The notes under the pieces were generated by a model, which did no database searches, was not told the DNA's origin, and was given only the letters and a program-made list of their open reading frames with translations. 46,837 nucleotides of DNA, from positions 1 through 46,837 of the forward strand of contig JAFRGQ010000017.1 in assembly GCA_017433725.1 (NCBI GenBank). Direction: 5' to 3'. This document shows, in pieces, positions 1 to 6,292 of this stretch. Position 1 is the stretch's first letter; each line of letters starts with the position of its first letter. The DNA is from Lachnospiraceae bacterium (GTDB lineage Bacteria > Bacillota > Clostridia > Lachnospirales > Lachnospiraceae). The position numbers were made by a program, and so were the translations under genes.

Positions 1-1
1 C

Positions 2-163
2 CCCGCGCTGACTTCCGTGGACGTGCAGGCGGAGCGCCTGGGAGTGGAAGCCGCGGCGCAGCTTCTTATGCGGCTGGATCATCCGGACCTGCCGGCGAAC
101 AAAGTGATCGTCCCCCACCGTCTGGTGATCAGAGAAAGCTGCACCGCTGTCAGTACGTCCTGA
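2..163 (+). CDS. LacI-family transcriptional regulator, C-terminal fragment (start outside window)
   Basis: The window opens inside a reading frame of 53 codons that ends in TGA. The residues (ALTSVDVQAERLGVEAAAQL, then a VIVPHRLVIRESC-like end) match the C-terminus of LacI/GalR sugar-responsive repressors, where this part closes the periplasmic-binding-protein-like effector domain. The DNA-binding domain lies upstream of the window. The neighbouring PTS genes are transcribed towards it from the other strand, so no target can be assigned. The family is fairly secure; the effector is unknown. Confidence 0.75.
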   Translation, partial: PALTSVDVQAERLGVEAAAQLLMRLDHPDLPANKVIVPHRLVIRESCTAVSTS

Positions 164-205
164 CCGCCGTTCACTCCACCCGCCGGAAGTCAGAGAGTTA
201 GAGAT

Positions 206-530
206 GAAAGATCGCTATCTCTGACTCGACATCTGTATAAATACCGGGCGATCAAAGAGCTTTCAGAAGAAAAGCATTATCCTGTGCAAAGATTGTGTGA
301 GCATCTTCACCTTTCACGAGGGGCTTACTACCGATGGCTCAGGAATCCTGTAAGCCTCAGCGAGAAACGCAACCAGGAGATCTCAGAGAAGGTCAGTGCC
401 ATCCATGAAAGCCATCCTGATATGGGATACCGTCGGATCCGGGATGTACTGGAAAAACATCAAGGGATCGATGTCAATGATAAACGTATCTTACGTATTT
501 GTCGGAAAAAACAGATACCTCATATTCGAC
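206..530 (+). pseudogene. IS3-family transposase OrfB, N-terminal remnant
   Basis: An open frame beginning near 206 (a possible internal GTG start is at 284) encodes a segment typical of the N-terminus of IS3/IS150 OrfB: YRAIKELSEEKHYPVQRLCE, LSRGAYYRWL, and GYRRIRDVLE followed by RILRICRKK. This is the HTH_21-like region that precedes the DDE integrase core. The similarity stops around 515-530 and none of the catalytic core follows. The frame runs on without homology into the 3' end of the opposite-strand gene at 546-902. No OrfA or terminal inverted repeats were found. It is a dead remnant that marks past insertion and deletion. Confidence 0.75.
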
Positions 531-545
531 CCCAACATCATCATA

Positions 546-902
546 TTATTTCTTTCGTCTGCTCTTTAATGCCTGTCTGTAACGAACAAAAGCCATCACG
601 ATCAGAACAAGACTGCATACGAGCATGGAAACCGCAAATACGGGATTCGGACTCTCCTCATTCAGCGGGAAGGAAAGAAGGACCATTCCCGCACCTCCCA
701 GCATATGAGCCTGCCCTGCAAGTTTTGTAAAAGTCCTCGTATCCTCGTGTTCGATCTTCTTATATCCGACCAGATACTCCGGCTTATTGTTCTTCCAGAT
801 CAGCCAACCGACAAGAATCAGAAGGACGCCCGCAAAAAAGCAGATCATCGCTACTCTCATATAGTCGGCACCAATTTGTGACAAAACAAAGTGCATCTTC
901 AT
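546..902 (-). CDS. Small membrane protein (DUF3784-like)
   Basis: The 118-residue protein has three predicted membrane segments (about residues 16-36, 67-83 and 88-107) and a central GYKKIEHEDTRTFTKLAG stretch. This layout and motif recall DUF3784/SdpI-like small membrane proteins of Firmicutes, whose function is unknown. The start is supported by AGAGG a few bases upstream. The C-terminus is basic (KSRRKK). It lies about 100 bases downstream of the PTS gene on the same strand, separated by a hairpin, so it may be transcribed independently. Its 3' end abuts the IS3 remnant; the last residues look intact. The family name is tentative. Confidence 0.6.
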   Translation of the reverse strand: MKMHFVLSQIGADYMRVAMICFFAGVLLILVGWLIWKNNKPEYLVGYKKIEHEDTRTFTKLAGQAHMLGGAGMVLLSFPLNEESPNPVFAVSMLVCSLVLIVMAFVRYRQALKSRRKK

Positions 903-955
903 ATCTTACCTCTGTGAAGCCTTAGCCGGAACTGCTGCCGGCACACTACATGAAT

Positions 956-979
956 AGGGGCTGCCTTGCGGCAGCCCCT
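956..979 (-). terminator. Hairpin after the PTS gene, probable terminator
   Basis: A perfect 10-bp stem (AGGGGCTGCC / GGCAGCCCCT) with a TTGC loop lies 26 bases after the stop of the PTS permease. The T tract on the minus strand is weak (TATTCATG), so termination may be partial. The position between two genes on one strand supports the call. Confidence 0.5.
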
Positions 980-1004
980 TTATGACCATCTGATACTCTG
1001 TTAA

Positions 1005-2948
1005 TTATGCCTTGGCTGTGTAGAGCGGATCGCCAACCTTGACTTCGCCGGAATCCTTAATATATTCAATAGTACTATAGTCATCAGCATTCGTTACCAG
1101 AATCGGTGTGAACATCTTATACTGTTTCTTGATCTCATTGATGTCGAATTCTGCAAGGAGGTCACCCTTCTTGACTGCCTGGCCATCCTGTACCTTCGGT
1201 GTAAAGTACTTGCCGCCAAGCTGAACCGTATCGAGACCCATATGAATCAGCATCTCTGCACCCGCATCGTTTGCAAGTGAGTAAGCATGCTTCGTATCGA
1301 AAACGCCGATTACAGTGCCATCGAACGGAGCATAGAGCTTGCCTTCCGACGGATCAATCGCAACGCCCTGTCCGAGAAGACCTGAAGCAAATGCATCATC
1401 CGGAACCTCTGCCAGAGGAACTACGCGGCCGTTCATCGGAGCGTAAACTGTTGTGTCTTTAAGCTCTTCATCTGCCGGAGCTGCACCTGCAGCATCCTCT
1501 TCTTCCGGAGGAATTTCTACCGGATCATCAAATCCGACAATCTGTACAAGTACGAAACCGAGTACAACCGCTACAGCTGTTCCGATCAGAGCACCCCAGA
1601 TACCGTTGGCCAGTGAAGGATCTGCTGTTCCGAGAGCCGTGCAGGCTTCCTGAGCTGCCTTATCATAAATAGCACACGGAATCGTTGAGAAACCGACCAT
1701 GCCCGGATACTTGAAATAACGTGTTCCGAAGAAGGAAGCAATGATACCGCCGACAGCAGCTGCTGCAGTTCCGCACCAGAACGGCTTCTTCAGACGGAGA
1801 GTAACACCGTAAATAGCAGGCTCTGTGATACCGAAGAGACCTGTAACGCCGGCTGACAGAGCAGCGCGCTTCATCTCGGAGTTCCTTGTCTTGAACCAAA
1901 CACCGAAGCAGGCAGCAGCCTGAGCGCAGACAGCGATAGCAGCCATACAGAAGAAGATGGTGTAACCGGATGTAGCAAGCTCGGACGTAGCGACCGGCGT
2001 AAAGCTGTGGTGTACACCGAAGATAACGAATACCTGCCAGAAGAAAGCGACAACACCGTTTGCAAACCACGGAACAAGGCTGTAAAGGAACTGGTAACCC
2101 TTTGCAACTGCATCAGCAACGATCGTGGTGATCGGGCCGATCAGAAGAACAGTAAGCGGAACCATGATAATTACGCAGCATACCGGAAGGAACAGTGCTC
2201 TGAAGTCCTCCGGAAGAATGTTATTCAGCTTCTTCTCAACAATCGAGAGAACGCCTACCATGACGATAGCCGGAATAACTGTACCGGAATATGTTGTAGC
2301 TGTCATCGGGATGAAGAGGAACTTAAGCGGAGTTCCTGCCGCGATGCCGTTAGCCATCTCGGTGAAGCCCGGATTGATCAATGTACAGCAGCACCAAAGA
2401 GCAATAAACGGATTGCACTTGAAGTGCTTGGAGCCTGAAACTGCGATGAATGCAGGCATGAAATTGAACGGTGTCCAGGAAATAAGGTTGTAAATCTGGC
2501 CAAATCCTGACGCATCAAAAGCAGCTGAACCACCCGGTGACATCTTGTCAAGAATCAGACGGATGATGATAAGAACACCCTGCAGAAGACCGCCGCCTGC
2601 GAGAACATACAGGAACGGAACCATTGAACCGGCAATGATTGCGATGATCCTGTCGCCAAGACCGACCTTCGCAACCGGAGCGTCATCGGAGAATGTCATG
2701 ATCTTGCTGAGTTCTTCGTATACATCTTTCGCATGCATACCAATGACGATCTGATACTGACCGCCGGCCTTTACGACCTGAATGACACCGGGCTGACTCT
2801 CGATCTTCTTAGTGATCTCGTCACTCGGATCTTCCTTCAGAAACAGACGCAATCGCGTCGCGCAGTGCGTTGCCGCTGTAATATTAGACTCGCCAATAAT
2901 GTCCTTAATGTCAGCAGCAAGCTTTCCATAATCGCGTATTTTTGCCAT
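1005..2948 (-). CDS. PTS beta-glucoside-type transporter, EIIBCA
   Basis: This is a 647-residue fused permease of the phosphotransferase system that imports and phosphorylates a sugar, probably a beta-glucoside or a related disaccharide. The EIIB domain (residues about 1-85) has the phosphocysteine in HCATRLR (Cys29). The EIIC domain (about 100-460) has roughly ten membrane segments. A Glu/Ala-rich linker (about 475-500) leads to the EIIA domain, with the phospho-histidine in EMLIHMGLDTV. Length and domain order are those of BglF/BglP. The start is supported by GGGAGGG upstream. An RpiR-type regulator lies directly upstream on the same strand, which is usual for such systems. There is no adjacent phospho-glycosidase, so the substrate cannot be named. 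Confidence 0.9.
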   Translation of the reverse strand: MAKIRDYGKLAADIKDIIGESNITAATHCATRLRLFLKEDPSDEITKKIESQPGVIQVVKAGGQYQIVIGMHAKDVYEELSKIMTFSDDAPVAKVGLGDRIIAIIAGSMVPFLYVLAGGGLLQGVLIIIRLILDKMSPGGSAAFDASGFGQIYNLISWTPFNFMPAFIAVSGSKHFKCNPFIALWCCCTLINPGFTEMANGIAAGTPLKFLFIPMTATTYSGTVIPAIVMVGVLSIVEKKLNNILPEDFRALFLPVCCVIIMVPLTVLLIGPITTIVADAVAKGYQFLYSLVPWFANGVVAFFWQVFVIFGVHHSFTPVATSELATSGYTIFFCMAAIAVCAQAAACFGVWFKTRNSEMKRAALSAGVTGLFGITEPAIYGVTLRLKKPFWCGTAAAAVGGIIASFFGTRYFKYPGMVGFSTIPCAIYDKAAQEACTALGTADPSLANGIWGALIGTAVAVVLGFVLVQIVGFDDPVEIPPEEEDAAGAAPADEELKDTTVYAPMNGRVVPLAEVPDDAFASGLLGQGVAIDPSEGKLYAPFDGTVIGVFDTKHAYSLANDAGAEMLIHMGLDTVQLGGKYFTPKVQDGQAVKKGDLLAEFDINEIKKQYKMFTPILVTNADDYSTIEYIKDSGEVKVGDPLYTAKA

Positions 2949-2984
2949 AATACCCTCCCATAGAAAAGTTGTTGAAATTGTATA

Positions 2985-3059
2985 AACCTATCGGTTACAG
3001 CATTTCCTTGATTGTAACATTTAGAGAGAATTTATAAACAAAAAATAACCGAATTGGTT
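2985..3059. promoter_or_regulatory. Two AACC-N4/5-GGTT motifs upstream of the PTS gene
   Basis: AACCTATCGGTT (2985-2996) and AACCGAATTGGTT (3047-3059) share AACC/GGTT half-sites and flank the region where a PTS promoter would lie; a TACAAT-like -10 can be read on the minus strand at about 3013-3018. They could be operators for the adjacent RpiR regulator. The half-sites are short, so this is a suggestion. Confidence 0.3.
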
Positions 3060-3207
3060 GTTTGTTTCAATAATTCTATTAAATATCTCGTTTTTGAAAA
3101 ATTATTTTAAACAGAAAATGTATATATCAACTTCAGCTTTTTTCGTCCGCATGCATTCAGACATTTACTCAAACTCCCCACGTCATACATTGAATTCAGT
3201 CGCAATC

Positions 3208-3266
3208 AATCAAGAACGCCTCGGCGTTATTGCCGCGCCGCGCATGGTGCGAAGCACCTTCCTTCT
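3208..3266 (+). repeat. Dispersed palindromic repeat family A, copy 1
   Basis: The copy begins CAAGAACGCCTCGGCGTTAT and continues TGCCGCG...GAAGCACCTTCC, as in the longer copies at 36848-36927 and 40428-40508. The core can form a hairpin (GAACGCC/GGCGTTA). It lies just downstream of the RpiR gene. The rest of the 2949-3274 gap shows only the motifs listed above. Confidence 0.7.
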
Positions 3267-3274
3267 GTATTATA

Positions 3275-4177
3275 TTATTCAGGCATCTCCATATCTTTGC
3301 TGCTCACATCGAACTGCCATATCTCGTTATTTGCCATTTTCCGGAATCTCGCAAAATCTTCCCTGAGCCTTTCACGGTTCTTTTCATATTCCAAAGCGAT
3401 CAGCACGTCCGCCATATATTTAAAAGCTGTAGTAAATAAAGTCACGCCCGCCTCTCTGAGCATTCCCTTACTCTTCTCCCCGGTGGGCACAATAAGTACA
3501 TGATCTGCATGCCTTGCCAGACTGCTATCCATATTTCCGACAAAGCACAGAACTTTCGTGCCATTGGCATGCAGTATTCCTGCCAGATCGACCATTCTCG
3601 TATTATTGCCTGTAAAGCTGATTAATACCGCGAGATGCCCCGGTCTTTTTTCCAAAGCACTGCGGATCTGCAGGGATGGTTCGACGTAGACGCCTGCCAT
3701 TTTCCCGCACTGCATGAACTGATACACCGCATAGGCAGCACAGTGGGAGTTCAGATCGAAGGCATAGAAATCCAGACACCCGGCGCCATGAATCATATTA
3801 AAAGCCTTGTTGATTCTCTCCGGTGTATTTTCTTTTATCACTTTTTCAACTGCCTGACGGTAAATTACGGCTTCTCTGAGCAGAACCGGCATGTCTGTGC
3901 CGACGTCAACCGTCTGCCCGGTTCCGTTCCTTCCTGAAGACTCACCTCGCTGCTCACGGTAATCCTGCAGAAACTGAATACGAAAGTCCTGATATCCCCT
4001 GCATCCGAGCTTCTTGCAGAATCTGGTGACCGCGGCAGCGCTGGAGTATGTTACCTCACCGAGGTCGTGAGCTGTCATATTATAGAGCTTTGCCGGATGT
4101 TGTATCAAAAAAGTCCGTATAGACTGCTCCCGCTCTGTCAGGCTTTCATGTTCTATTATTTCATTGAAGATTCCCAT
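3275..4177 (-). CDS. MurR/RpiR-family transcriptional regulator
   Basis: The 300-residue protein has an N-terminal HTH_6 domain (about residues 1-75; LTEREQSIRTFLIQHP, then SSAAAVTRFCKKLGCRGYQDF, the family signature) and a C-terminal SIS sugar-phosphate-binding domain (about 115-260; LAVLISFTGNNTRMVDLA). RpiR regulators sense phosphosugars and control sugar uptake genes. The start is fixed by GGAGGAG. The PTS permease follows on the same strand after 326 bases, making it the likely target. A TTGAAA-N17-TAGGAT promoter precedes the gene. Repressor or activator action cannot be told from sequence. Confidence 0.9.
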   Translation of the reverse strand: MGIFNEIIEHESLTEREQSIRTFLIQHPAKLYNMTAHDLGEVTYSSAAAVTRFCKKLGCRGYQDFRIQFLQDYREQRGESSGRNGTGQTVDVGTDMPVLLREAVIYRQAVEKVIKENTPERINKAFNMIHGAGCLDFYAFDLNSHCAAYAVYQFMQCGKMAGVYVEPSLQIRSALEKRPGHLAVLISFTGNNTRMVDLAGILHANGTKVLCFVGNMDSSLARHADHVLIVPTGEKSKGMLREAGVTLFTTAFKYMADVLIALEYEKNRERLREDFARFRKMANNEIWQFDVSSKDMEMPE

Positions 4178-4235
4178 CGTCTGCTCCTCCGAATTTCAGA
4201 AACGGCTACAAAGCGCAGTATTATTCCCGTTTCTT

Positions 4236-4264
4236 ATCCTAACATTTGTGATTGATTGTTTCAA
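4236..4264 (-). promoter_or_regulatory. Predicted promoter of the RpiR gene
   Basis: Read on the minus strand, TTGAAA (4259-4264) and TAGGAT (4236-4241) are separated by exactly 17 bases, about 60 bases before the start codon. Confidence 0.5.
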
Positions 4265-4484
4265 GATTCTGCGAAGATATCATTTCTATGAAATATTCTT
4301 TCAGTCACACCTGCTAAACAAACTTTTTATGTCATAGAGAACGAAGTTTCCTATGACACAAAAAAAGAGCTGACGCATCAGACAGTATAGTCACAATATT
4401 TAGCAAACATTTGCATATGTCATCTGCTATATATTGCGGTTCCGTGTCTTAATGCGACAGCTCCGTTACAAATTCTCTATATGA
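4265..4484. other. Intergenic stretch with one hairpin
   Basis: This is the gap between the RpiR promoter and the end of the TIR gene. It holds a 7-bp inverted repeat (GTCATAG / CTATGAC, about 4332-4358) next to an A-run on the plus strand. No T tract follows on either strand, so it is not a convincing terminator. No gene was seen. Confidence 0.4.
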
Positions 4485-4507
4485 ATCAAGAACGCCTCGG
4501 CGTTATT
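4485..4507 (+). repeat. Repeat family A, copy 2, overlapping the end of the TIR gene
   Basis: ATCAAGAACGCCTCGGCGTT is shared with the other family A copies. Its right edge supplies the stop codon of the TIR-protein gene (TTATTC on the plus strand). Confidence 0.65.
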
Positions 4508-5585
4508 CCTGCATACCTGCCATGGCTTTATAGCGGGCATAATTGAGATTGTCAGTTGGAAAATCACCGGTGTTCTCGCCCTCATCTCCGGTATCGTATG
4601 TATCCTCATTCCCGGCGTCACCAGTGAAATCATCCACTTCATCATACTCATCGTCTGTAGTGCCGGTGTTTCCGGTATTATCGTCCGATGTTGCTCCGCC
4701 GCCGGAAGTTCCGCCAGATGCTCCACCGGATGTTCCGCCGGTATTGCCTCCGTTCTGTGTATTGGTGCCCGTTGTATCACCGGCGATCTGTGTATGCTGT
4801 GTAACTACCGGAGTCGGTGTCGGCGTCGCTTCGGGTGTCGGCGTAGGCGTTGCCGTCACAGTCGGTGTCGGTGTCAGCGTCGGTATAGCGTTTCCTCCGG
4901 ACGGATTGCTGTGTGTCAGCATATAAAATGTAAAAGCGAATATAATGATCGTACCGATCAGAATACCTATGAATACAGTTCCGGTGTTGCTCTTTCCGGA
5001 TCCGGAATTCCCGGATGACCTTTTCTTTGTTCCGGTCTTAGCCCGCGAGACAGTTTTTTTCTGTACTTCCGGCTGTTTAACCGGAGCAGAAATGGGCGCG
5101 ACCGGAAGAGCGCTCACCGCTTCCGGGACATCATCTGTATTATTCTCAAAAAAGTGTGTATTCTTACACTGGGACATGCCCGCTGCACTGCAGATTTTAT
5201 ATATGTAGGCGTCTTCCGAAGAATACTTGTAGCGGAATATGCTCTGCTGGGATGCCAGCTGAAGCTCCATACCGAGCGGGATCTCCGTCTTCTTCAGGAC
5301 GATACATAAGAATTTTTTGGCCCTCGAAAGAGCAAAATTGATTTCCCTGCGGCAGTTTGCCGACTCCATGGAGTTCGGAGAAATGAACATGAGAAACAGG
5401 GAACATTTGTCCAAATGCTCCGCAATATACTCCGGCCACTCCACGCCGGGTTTTATACCCTCGTCATACCAGATACGGTAACCGAGGGAGGTCAGCTTTT
5501 CAATTGTACTGTAAACTTCAGCACTGTCTTTATGTGCGTAGCTCACAAAAATATACGGCTCGGAACCGTTATATGCCGGAACCAT
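4503..5585 (-). CDS. Membrane-anchored TIR-domain protein
   Basis: The N-terminal TIR domain (residues about 10-135) has box 1 YIFVSYAHKDS, GYRIWYDEGIKPG and FISPNSMESANCRREI, where Glu81 occupies the position of the catalytic glutamate of NAD-cleaving TIRs. A basic linker (about 165-200), one membrane segment (about 203-223) and an outer tail follow; the tail has Thr/Pro repeats (TPTPTP) and then Gly/Thr/Asp-rich low complexity. The ATG at 5585 is chosen because AGGAGG precedes it; the longer frame to 5612 would start at TTG without a binding site. TIR domains either cleave NAD or act as scaffolds. It is divergent from the TrkA/RyR operon. Nuclease, signalling or structural roles are all open. 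Confidence 0.85.
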   Translation of the reverse strand: MVPAYNGSEPYIFVSYAHKDSAEVYSTIEKLTSLGYRIWYDEGIKPGVEWPEYIAEHLDKCSLFLMFISPNSMESANCRREINFALSRAKKFLCIVLKKTEIPLGMELQLASQQSIFRYKYSSEDAYIYKICSAAGMSQCKNTHFFENNTDDVPEAVSALPVAPISAPVKQPEVQKKTVSRAKTGTKKRSSGNSGSGKSNTGTVFIGILIGTIIIFAFTFYMLTHSNPSGGNAIPTLTPTPTVTATPTPTPEATPTPTPVVTQHTQIAGDTTGTNTQNGGNTGGTSGGASGGTSGGGATSDDNTGNTGTTDDEYDEVDDFTGDAGNEDTYDTGDEGENTGDFPTDNLNYARYKAMAGMQE

Positions 5586-5634
5586 TTTATTTCCTCCTGA
5601 TTTACTCTCCAAAAAGCCCTCCCGGGCAATACAA

Positions 5635-5775
5635 TTTATTCTTCATCGCGCAATACTCGTGACGCACATCGCGTCAGGAACGCCGAGACTTTCTTGATTC
5701 AAGTCTCGCTCGCGAGACTTGGCGCGGGATTCGGGTCAGCGTTAGCTGACATCTTCCAAACCGAATCCCTGCGCA
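5635..5775. repeat. Composite hairpin cluster (repeat family B, degenerate family A, two palindromes)
   Basis: 5635-5663 is family B (TTTATTCTTCATCGCGCAAT...CGTGAC). About 5672-5700 is a degenerate family A core (GGAACGCCGAGACTTTCTTG). 5700-5721 is a perfect 10-bp-arm palindrome (CAAGTCTCGC / GCGAGACTTG). 5726-5769 is GGGATTCGG / CCGAATCCC enclosing TCAGC/GCTGA. Together they fill the proximal half of the gap between the TIR and channel genes. No coding signal was seen. Confidence 0.65.
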
Positions 5776-5789
5776 TCCTCGCGGAGCGT

Positions 5790-5877
5790 ATATCTCAGTG
5801 GGAGATTGACACCCGCCACTGAGACTGGTTTGTTGCCCACCGCCTATAGAGGCGGGGGTCATCTCACACTGAGATAT
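5790..5877. repeat. 88-bp imperfect palindrome, possible MITE or IS200/IS605-type end
   Basis: Outer arms ATATCTCAGT / ACTGAGATAT are followed inward by GAG/CTC, GAC/GTC and CCCGCC/GGCGGG, giving about 22 paired bases. The loop contains CCACCGCC TATAGA GGCGGG, an alternative partner for the same arm. Subterminal hairpins of this sort are found at IS200/IS605 ends and in MITEs. No transposase or TnpB fragment is nearby. Confidence 0.5.
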
Positions 5878-6011
5878 AATAATGTCTTTCCGTTACTGAC
5901 AGCAAAAGCCCGATACCGAACTTAAAGTAACACATCACGTCATATTAAGTCAGGAAATCCGTTTCGTCAAGTGTTTTGACTCATGCCGGAGCCCGTAATT
6001 TGCTCCTCCAG

Positions 6012-6080
6012 AGTCAGGCGGCCATGCTTGCATGGTCATCTGACCTGCCAAACAAAGTTTGAAAGTAAACTTTCAAACTT
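6012..6080. repeat. Two further palindromes in the TIR/channel gap
   Basis: 6012-6043 pairs GTCAG with CTGAC and encloses CCATG/CATGG. 6055-6080 is a perfect 12-bp-arm palindrome (AAGTTTGAAAGT, AA, ACTTTCAAACTT). The latter could be a protein-binding site upstream of the channel operon promoter. Its role is unknown. Confidence 0.5.
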
Positions 6081-6118
6081 CCGCACCATGACTTAATGAT
6101 GCAGTACATCCAGCCTTC

Positions 6119-6147
6119 TTGCTTAACCGGCGATATATAAGTATAAT
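6119..6147 (+). promoter_or_regulatory. Predicted promoter of the TrkA/RyR operon
   Basis: TTGCTT (6119-6124), a 17-base spacer and a consensus TATAAT (6142-6147). Transcription would begin near 6154, just before the structured RNA element. Confidence 0.7.
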
Positions 6148-6156
6148 GTGATTACA

Positions 6157-6218
6157 GTGCCAAAGGTATCATTCTGACACCGAGCTTTCTCGAATGGAAA
6201 AAATGATACTTGGGGCAC
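6157..6218 (+). ncRNA. Structured 5'-UTR RNA element, copy 1 (unassigned motif)
   Basis: The outer stem GUGCC / GGCAC, a tandem AA/GG internal loop and the stem AGGUAUCAUU / AAUGAUACUU close a loop that reads CUGACACCGAGCUUUCUCGA then AUGG. The segment 6166-6209 is shared with 19723-19765: GTATCATTCTGAYACCG, GCTT, CTCGARTGG and AATGATA are conserved. The base flanking the GCUU tetraloop changes from A-U in this copy to U-A in the other, a compensatory pair. It does not match any riboswitch consensus I can recall. A second hairpin (TTGTATAAT / ATTATACAA, 6232-6264) follows before the gene. Confidence 0.6.
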
Positions 6219-6292
6219 GCCCTACATGATATTGTATAATAACACGATTTCTTTCATTATACAAAGGAAGTGTGAAAATCGGAGGTCCGAAT

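Noticed and set aside
3058-3366. 102-codon frame on the plus strand downstream of the RpiR gene
   Set aside because: It overlaps the RpiR 3' end and repeat family A, and there is no ribosome binding site.
4543-4926. Pro/Val/Ser-rich frame opposite the TIR protein tail
   Set aside because: It is the antisense shadow of the Thr/Pro and Gly-rich low-complexity region.
5674-5862. 62-codon frame in the TIR/channel gap
   Set aside because: It consists almost entirely of palindromic repeat sequence.
6157-6218. Known c-di-AMP (ydaO) riboswitch before the K+ channel operon
   Set aside because: Such a riboswitch would fit the target, but the element is much shorter and lacks the conserved ydaO core.
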